NCBI GenBank assembly: GCA_021200995.1
Contig: JAJQFS010000082.1
Location: 73,770 to 137,769, forward strand
DNA length: 64,000 nucleotides
Source: Lachnospiraceae bacterium
GTDB lineage: Bacteria > Bacillota > Clostridia > Lachnospirales > Lachnospiraceae
Reading direction: 5' to 3'
The position numbers were made by a program, and so were the translations under genes. Each line of letters opens with the position of its first letter. Within the stretch, counting starts at the first letter, position 1. This document shows positions 60,376-64,000 of this stretch, piece after piece. Below the pieces are notes generated by a model. The model saw only the letters and a list, made by a program, of their open reading frames with translations, had not been told where the DNA came from and searched no databases.

Positions 60376-61413
60376 CTATTCTGTGGAACCGATTTGCGCC
60401 GAAGGATCATTTTGCGCAAGCTCGCTCAGATAATACTCCAGATTTAAATCCCAGAGGTAATAAGCATCATCTCCCCGGTGATCCTCCAGTTCCACGTGCT
60501 CCTTTAAAAACGCGCCTAAATAACTGCTCACCTTCTGAGCTCCCCAGGCGTTTAAGTGCGTACTGTCTCTGAAATCCTGTTCAAAATCAATTCCCACCTC
60601 ATCCGCGAGTACATTGAGGTCCAGAAACACGATCTCATTTTGCGCGGCGAAGGCTTTCGCGGTATTATAACTTTCCCATATATCCGCATTATCTTCAAAA
60701 TAATACGGCATGATGGTAAAAATCAGTTCAAAGCCTTCCTCCGTTGCTAAATCCGCCAGGTTTTGCAGCCATTCCATCTTCTCTTCACCCAGGTCCGCCT
60801 GCACAGTATCACTCAGCAGCTCCTCAGACATGTGCACTGACATATCCCTCCACCACTGCGCGTCATAACCTCTGCCGTACGTATTGTACTCGATCTCTAC
60901 AAAATTCCTCTCTTCGATCTCACGATAGCGTGTATGAATGATGGGCCAGCGTAAAATATGTTGCAGCTGTTCTTCTTTCGTGTCCACAATTTCCTGCGTC
61001 AGCCGTATGGAGTTGAAAGAAAGCTTCATGGAAAGCGTACCCCGGTAGATATCTGCACCGGGATTCATTTCATTTACCAGCCCATACAAATCCACGAAGA
61101 CGACCTTCGGCGACTGGGTCTTGAGCATTTCAATGATATAGTGATACGACAGTTCCCTCCCCTGCGCGGAACCACCCATCACAAAACCGGAGATTCCATA
61201 TTCTTCCCAGAGTATCGCCGGATTCACGCCATCAAACACATGGCTGGTTCCCACAAACACCACGTCCATCAGGTCGTCACCCGTATTGTACAGTTGCCGG
61301 ATACAGGAGTGATATTCTCCATAGGTTTCCTTCCAGGAAAGGATCGCATAGGTTCTCCCGAGCACCAGCGTCAGTACACACACAAAAGCAAGTCCTCTGA
61401 TCCACTTTTTCAT
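60376..61413 (-). CDS. SGNH-hydrolase-like O-acyltransferase paralogue 1
   Basis: The 345-residue protein has anchor MKKWIRGLAFVCVLTLVLGR, block I VVFVGTSHVFDGVNPAILW, RWPIIHTRYREIEERNF and the DXXH block DSTHLNAWGAQKVSSYLG. It follows the MBOAT gene by 18 bases, so the MBOAT and four SGNH genes form one operon. By analogy with AlgI/AlgJ, PatA/PatB and DltB/DltD, the MBOAT passes an acyl group outward and the SGNH protein places it on a polymer. Confidence 0.85.
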   Translation of the reverse strand: MKKWIRGLAFVCVLTLVLGRTYAILSWKETYGEYHSCIRQLYNTGDDLMDVVFVGTSHVFDGVNPAILWEEYGISGFVMGGSAQGRELSYHYIIEMLKTQSPKVVFVDLYGLVNEMNPGADIYRGTLSMKLSFNSIRLTQEIVDTKEEQLQHILRWPIIHTRYREIEERNFVEIEYNTYGRGYDAQWWRDMSVHMSEELLSDTVQADLGEEKMEWLQNLADLATEEGFELIFTIMPYYFEDNADIWESYNTAKAFAAQNEIVFLDLNVLADEVGIDFEQDFRDSTHLNAWGAQKVSSYLGAFLKEHVELEDHRGDDAYYLWDLNLEYYLSELAQNDPSAQIGSTE

Positions 61414-61431
61414 TGGGTGCAGTCTTCCTTC

Positions 61432-62913
61432 CTAGAAATTGAAATAAATAAACTGTGTGGAGTCAAAATCAATCCCGTAAACGCCGTACACCAGACAGCC
61501 TAAAATCAAACCGATGACCGCAGCCCAGCGAAACCACAGATTCTGCCGCATCAGAAATGCCGCCACATCCTCTCCCTTCCTCTCACGGATCAGATCGACC
61601 AAAAGCAGAATGAAAAGACCTCCCAGAAGAATCAGGAATTCTGACCGGTCCAGGCCGAACTCATAGAGACTGCCATTGAAAAAGTTCCAGGGATCCCAGG
61701 AAAAGAGAATCTGTCTGATAAACGTGACCGCCTCCTGAAACGATCCGGCATAGAAAAAGATCCAGGCAAAGGTTGTTAAAAGAAACGTGACAAGCATCTG
61801 TCCCAGATGATAGCTTTCCGCCTCCGTATTAACACGCAGGGCTTTCACAACCCTGTCCCTTGCCGGCTTCGTAATCTGGCCTACCACCTGATAGACACCG
61901 TGGATGCCGCCCCAGATCACGTAGGTCCAGCCGGCGCCGTGCCACAGGCCGCTGACAAGGAACGTAATCATCAGATTGATGTATTTGCGCACCGTGCCCT
62001 TCCGGTTTCCACCCAGCGGAATATACAGATAATCTCGAAACCAGGTACTTAAGGAAATATGCCACCTGCGCCAAAACTCGCCGATACTTTTCGCAAAATA
62101 CGGCGTATGAAAATTCTCCATCAGGTCAAAGCCCATCAGACGCGCCGCGCCGATAGCAATGGAGGAATATCCCGCGAAATCACAGTAAATCTGCACAGAA
62201 AACGCGAGAGCCGCAAAAATAGCTGCCATGGCACCGCAGGTTTCCACATTCGTCCACACGCCGTCCACATACAGCGCCAGCCTGTCCGCGATCACAGTCT
62301 TCTGAAACATGCCCCAGGCCATCAGGATAAAGCCGGACGCGATACGGTCATAATCCCAAAGCTTCAGATTCTCCACATTCCGGACCTGCTTTAAGAGATT
62401 TTTGGAGCGCTCGATCGGCCCTGCCACCAGCTGCGGGAAAAAAGAAACGAAAAGCGCGTAACGGAAAAGATTTTTCTCCGGCTTCACCTCATTCCGATAC
62501 ACATCCATGGTATAGCTTAACGCCTGGAAGGTATAAAAAGAAATACCCACCGGCAGGACGATGCTTAAGGATCGCTCCGTCAGCCACTCCGGTATGGGAA
62601 GCAGATAATTCGCCGTTTTTAAAAAGAAGTACGCGTATTTAAAAAAGCCCAGAATGCCCAGATTGCAGACAAAGGACAGCGCCACCACCCATTTTTTCGC
62701 CCTCTGTGTGGAGCAGCGTCCCATCAGGAGACCGCTCACATAAGTAATCAGGGTCGAGGCCGCGATTAAAATCGCATACTTTGCGTTCCAGCTCATATAA
62801 AAATAGTAGCTGGTCACCAGAAGCCAGATATATCTGACCTTTCTAGGAATAATAAAATAAATCAGGACAACTATGGGAAAAAACAATAAAAACTCAATTG
62901 AGTTGAACTGCAT
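61432..62913 (-). CDS. MBOAT family O-acyltransferase (AlgI/DltB-like)
   Basis: The protein from the ATG at 62913, after AAAGGAG, has about 493 residues and many membrane helices. It carries the family core: GISFYTFQALSYTMDVYR, FPQLVAGPIERSKNLL, DFAGYSSIAIGAARLMGFDL, FWRRWHISLSTWFRDYLYIP and the catalytic histidine in SGLWHGAGWTYVIWGGIHGV. It moves acyl groups across the membrane for modification of an exported polymer. The four SGNH genes that follow are its probable partners. Confidence 0.95.
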   Translation of the reverse strand: MQFNSIEFLLFFPIVVLIYFIIPRKVRYIWLLVTSYYFYMSWNAKYAILIAASTLITYVSGLLMGRCSTQRAKKWVVALSFVCNLGILGFFKYAYFFLKTANYLLPIPEWLTERSLSIVLPVGISFYTFQALSYTMDVYRNEVKPEKNLFRYALFVSFFPQLVAGPIERSKNLLKQVRNVENLKLWDYDRIASGFILMAWGMFQKTVIADRLALYVDGVWTNVETCGAMAAIFAALAFSVQIYCDFAGYSSIAIGAARLMGFDLMENFHTPYFAKSIGEFWRRWHISLSTWFRDYLYIPLGGNRKGTVRKYINLMITFLVSGLWHGAGWTYVIWGGIHGVYQVVGQITKPARDRVVKALRVNTEAESYHLGQMLVTFLLTTFAWIFFYAGSFQEAVTFIRQILFSWDPWNFFNGSLYEFGLDRSEFLILLGGLFILLLVDLIRERKGEDVAAFLMRQNLWFRWAAVIGLILGCLVYGVYGIDFDSTQFIYFNF

Positions 62914-62968
62914 ATCAGCTCCTTTGCCGGTTCGCAATCCTCATAGGGCGCAAACCTTTTTCATAATT

Positions 62969-64000
62969 TTAATGAACTCTTTTGTCAATCTCCGCGATGT
63001 CGATCAGATGTAGCTTTTCCTGCTTATTCTCCAGGCTGGTCACCAGCGCGTTCGCGGTATCCAGGGCCGTAATGCAGTAAACGCCCGTCTCGATGGCGGT
63101 ACGGCGGATTAAAAAGCCGTCGCGGTGTTTGTTACGCCCCTGGGTGGGCGTGTCAATGACCAGATCAATTTTGTGACCCAGGATCAGGTCCATGACAGTG
63201 GGTGATTCCTGATTGATCTTATTGACCTTTCTGGCCTTGATACCCGCCTCCTGCAGCACCTTTGCGGTGCTTCTGGTCGCGTAAATGATATATCCCAGGC
63301 GGTCATAGCGCTTGGCGATCTCCACGATCTCCGGCTTGTCCGCGTCCTTGACGGTAATGATCATCTGCTTATATTTCGGCAGATCGACGCCGGCACCCAG
63401 GAATGCCTTGTACAGGGCCTCCTCAAAGGTAGGCGCGATCCCCAGACACTCGCCGGTGGACTTCATTTCAGGTCCTAAGCTGATCTCCGCGCCGCGGATT
63501 TTCTCGAAGGAGAAGACCGGCATCTTGATGGCGAAATATGGCGCCTCCGGCTGGATGCCTGGCTCATACCCCATTCCGCGAATGGTTTCTCCTAAAATGG
63601 CTCTGGTCGCCAGATCCACAATCGGGATACCGGTAACCTTGCTGATATAGGGCACGGTCCGGGAGGAACGGGGATTCACCTCGATTACATACACATCCTC
63701 GCCGATAACGATAAACTGGATATTGATCATGCCCTTGACATGAAGTGCTCTGGCCAGGCGGGCGGTGTAATCGCCCAGCTTTTCCTTGACCGTCGGGGTC
63801 AGCGACGGCGCCGGATAAACCGAAATGGAGTCGCCGGAATGTACGCCGGTTCTCTCGATATGCTCCATAATGCCCGGAATTAGGATATCTGTGCCGTCAC
63901 AGACCGCGTCCGCCTCCACTTCCTTGCCCATCAGATATTTATCCACTAAAATGGGATGGTCCTGGGCATAACGGTTGATCACGGCCATGAACTCCTCGAT
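62969..64000 (-). CDS. carB: carbamoyl-phosphate synthase large chain, C-terminal part (window edge)
   Basis: The frame is open to the window end, so the N-terminal half lies outside. What is visible is the end of the second ATP-grasp domain (PILVDKYLMGKEVEADAVCD, HIERTGVHSGDSISVYPAPS, VIEVNPRSSRTVPYISKVTG) and the C-terminal allosteric MGS-like domain (ITVKDADKPEIVEIAKRYDR, IDLVIDTPTQGRNKHRDGFL, RRTAIETGVYCITALDTANA). The enzyme makes carbamoyl phosphate for arginine and pyrimidine synthesis. It is upstream of, and functionally unrelated to, the MBOAT operon. Confidence 0.96.
   Translation of the reverse strand: MEEFMAVINRYAQDHPILVDKYLMGKEVEADAVCDGTDILIPGIMEHIERTGVHSGDSISVYPAPSLTPTVKEKLGDYTARLARALHVKGMINIQFIVIGEDVYVIEVNPRSSRTVPYISKVTGIPIVDLATRAILGETIRGMGYEPGIQPEAPYFAIKMPVFSFEKIRGAEISLGPEMKSTGECLGIAPTFEEALYKAFLGAGVDLPKYKQMIITVKDADKPEIVEIAKRYDRLGYIIYATRSTAKVLQEAGIKARKVNKINQESPTVMDLILGHKIDLVIDTPTQGRNKHRDGFLIRRTAIETGVYCITALDTANALVTSLENKQEKLHLIDIAEIDKRVH

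Noticed and set aside
59460..60572. Long plus-strand frame of 370 codons opposite the SGNH genes
   Set aside because: It mirrors two conserved minus-strand genes, has no ribosome site and no family features; similar antisense frames appear opposite the other paralogues.
56675..61413. Repetitive sequence as CRISPR or satellite
   Set aside because: The similarity is between four complete protein genes at about 1.1 kb period, not short spaced repeats. No CRISPR array was seen anywhere in the window.

Overview
The window reads as the chromosome of an anaerobic, spore-forming member of the Clostridia, most likely a gut Lachnospiraceae. The grounds are a SigK/SigE-type sporulation sigma factor, an oxygen-sensitive class III ribonucleotide reductase, two sets of 2-hydroxyacyl-CoA dehydratase-type activases, a GH95 fucosidase, a split transketolase, an FeoA-FeoB fusion and TnpV/TnpW-type conjugative-transposon debris. 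Genus assignment is not possible from the sequence alone. Most genes lie on the minus strand.

Layout. 0-12.4 kb: an envelope membrane protein, dprA, gtrA, a 1549-residue activase/dehydratase-like fusion, a lipid/glycan group (two PlsC-like acyltransferases around two GT8 glycosyltransferases) and the sigma factor. 12.5-14.3 kb: toxin-antitoxin remnants and a VapBC-like pair. 14.3-19.1 kb: a six-gene operon (DUF2975 protein, small XRE regulator, four membrane-anchored extracytoplasmic proteins of unknown function). 19.3-25 kb: an AAA ATPase, a small membrane protein and a BlaR1/BlaI-like sensor-repressor pair. 25.3-33.8 kb: GH95 fucosidase, AraC regulators, remnants of an alcohol dehydrogenase and an aldo-keto reductase, split transketolase, an Mrp/NBP35 ATPase and a NifX-like stub. 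33.8-38 kb: FeoAB, HxlR regulator, zinc macrodomain plus class M sirtuin. 38-42.9 kb: an accessory island bracketed by a duplicated sirtuin 3' end, holding truncated transposon genes, a ParM-like gene, a type III toxin-antitoxin locus and a broken ATPase. 43-56.6 kb: Mn riboswitch plus mntP, HipA-like kinase, ITPase, radical SAM enzyme, PLD-type synthase, a three-gene activase/dehydratase operon, a solute-binding lipoprotein and nrdD with NrdR boxes. 56.7-64 kb: an MBOAT acyltransferase with four tandem SGNH paralogues, then the 3' part of carB.

The most striking property is the number of interrupted genes. I find eight frameshifts (dprA, vapC, an exported protein, blaR1, feoA, a DUF4143 ATPase, an HgdB-like subunit, a solute-binding protein). 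Six of them map to a homopolymer or dinucleotide step. There are three in-frame stop codons in otherwise continuous genes, and several truncations or chimeric joints (FeoB permease core, AKR/AraC, ADH, NifX-like, ABC ATPase, ParM, reverse transcriptase, serine recombinase). The homopolymer indels could be residual sequencing errors; the large deletions and joints look like genuine decay or rearrangement.

The most interesting intact system is the type III toxin-antitoxin locus at 39.87-40.67 kb. It has a consensus promoter, three about 37-nt repeats each carrying a small hairpin, an attenuating terminator and a ToxN/AbiQ-like endoribonuclease gene. The macrodomain/sirtuin operon behind a duplicated 49-bp promoter-operator, and the MBOAT plus four-SGNH cassette, also deserve attention.
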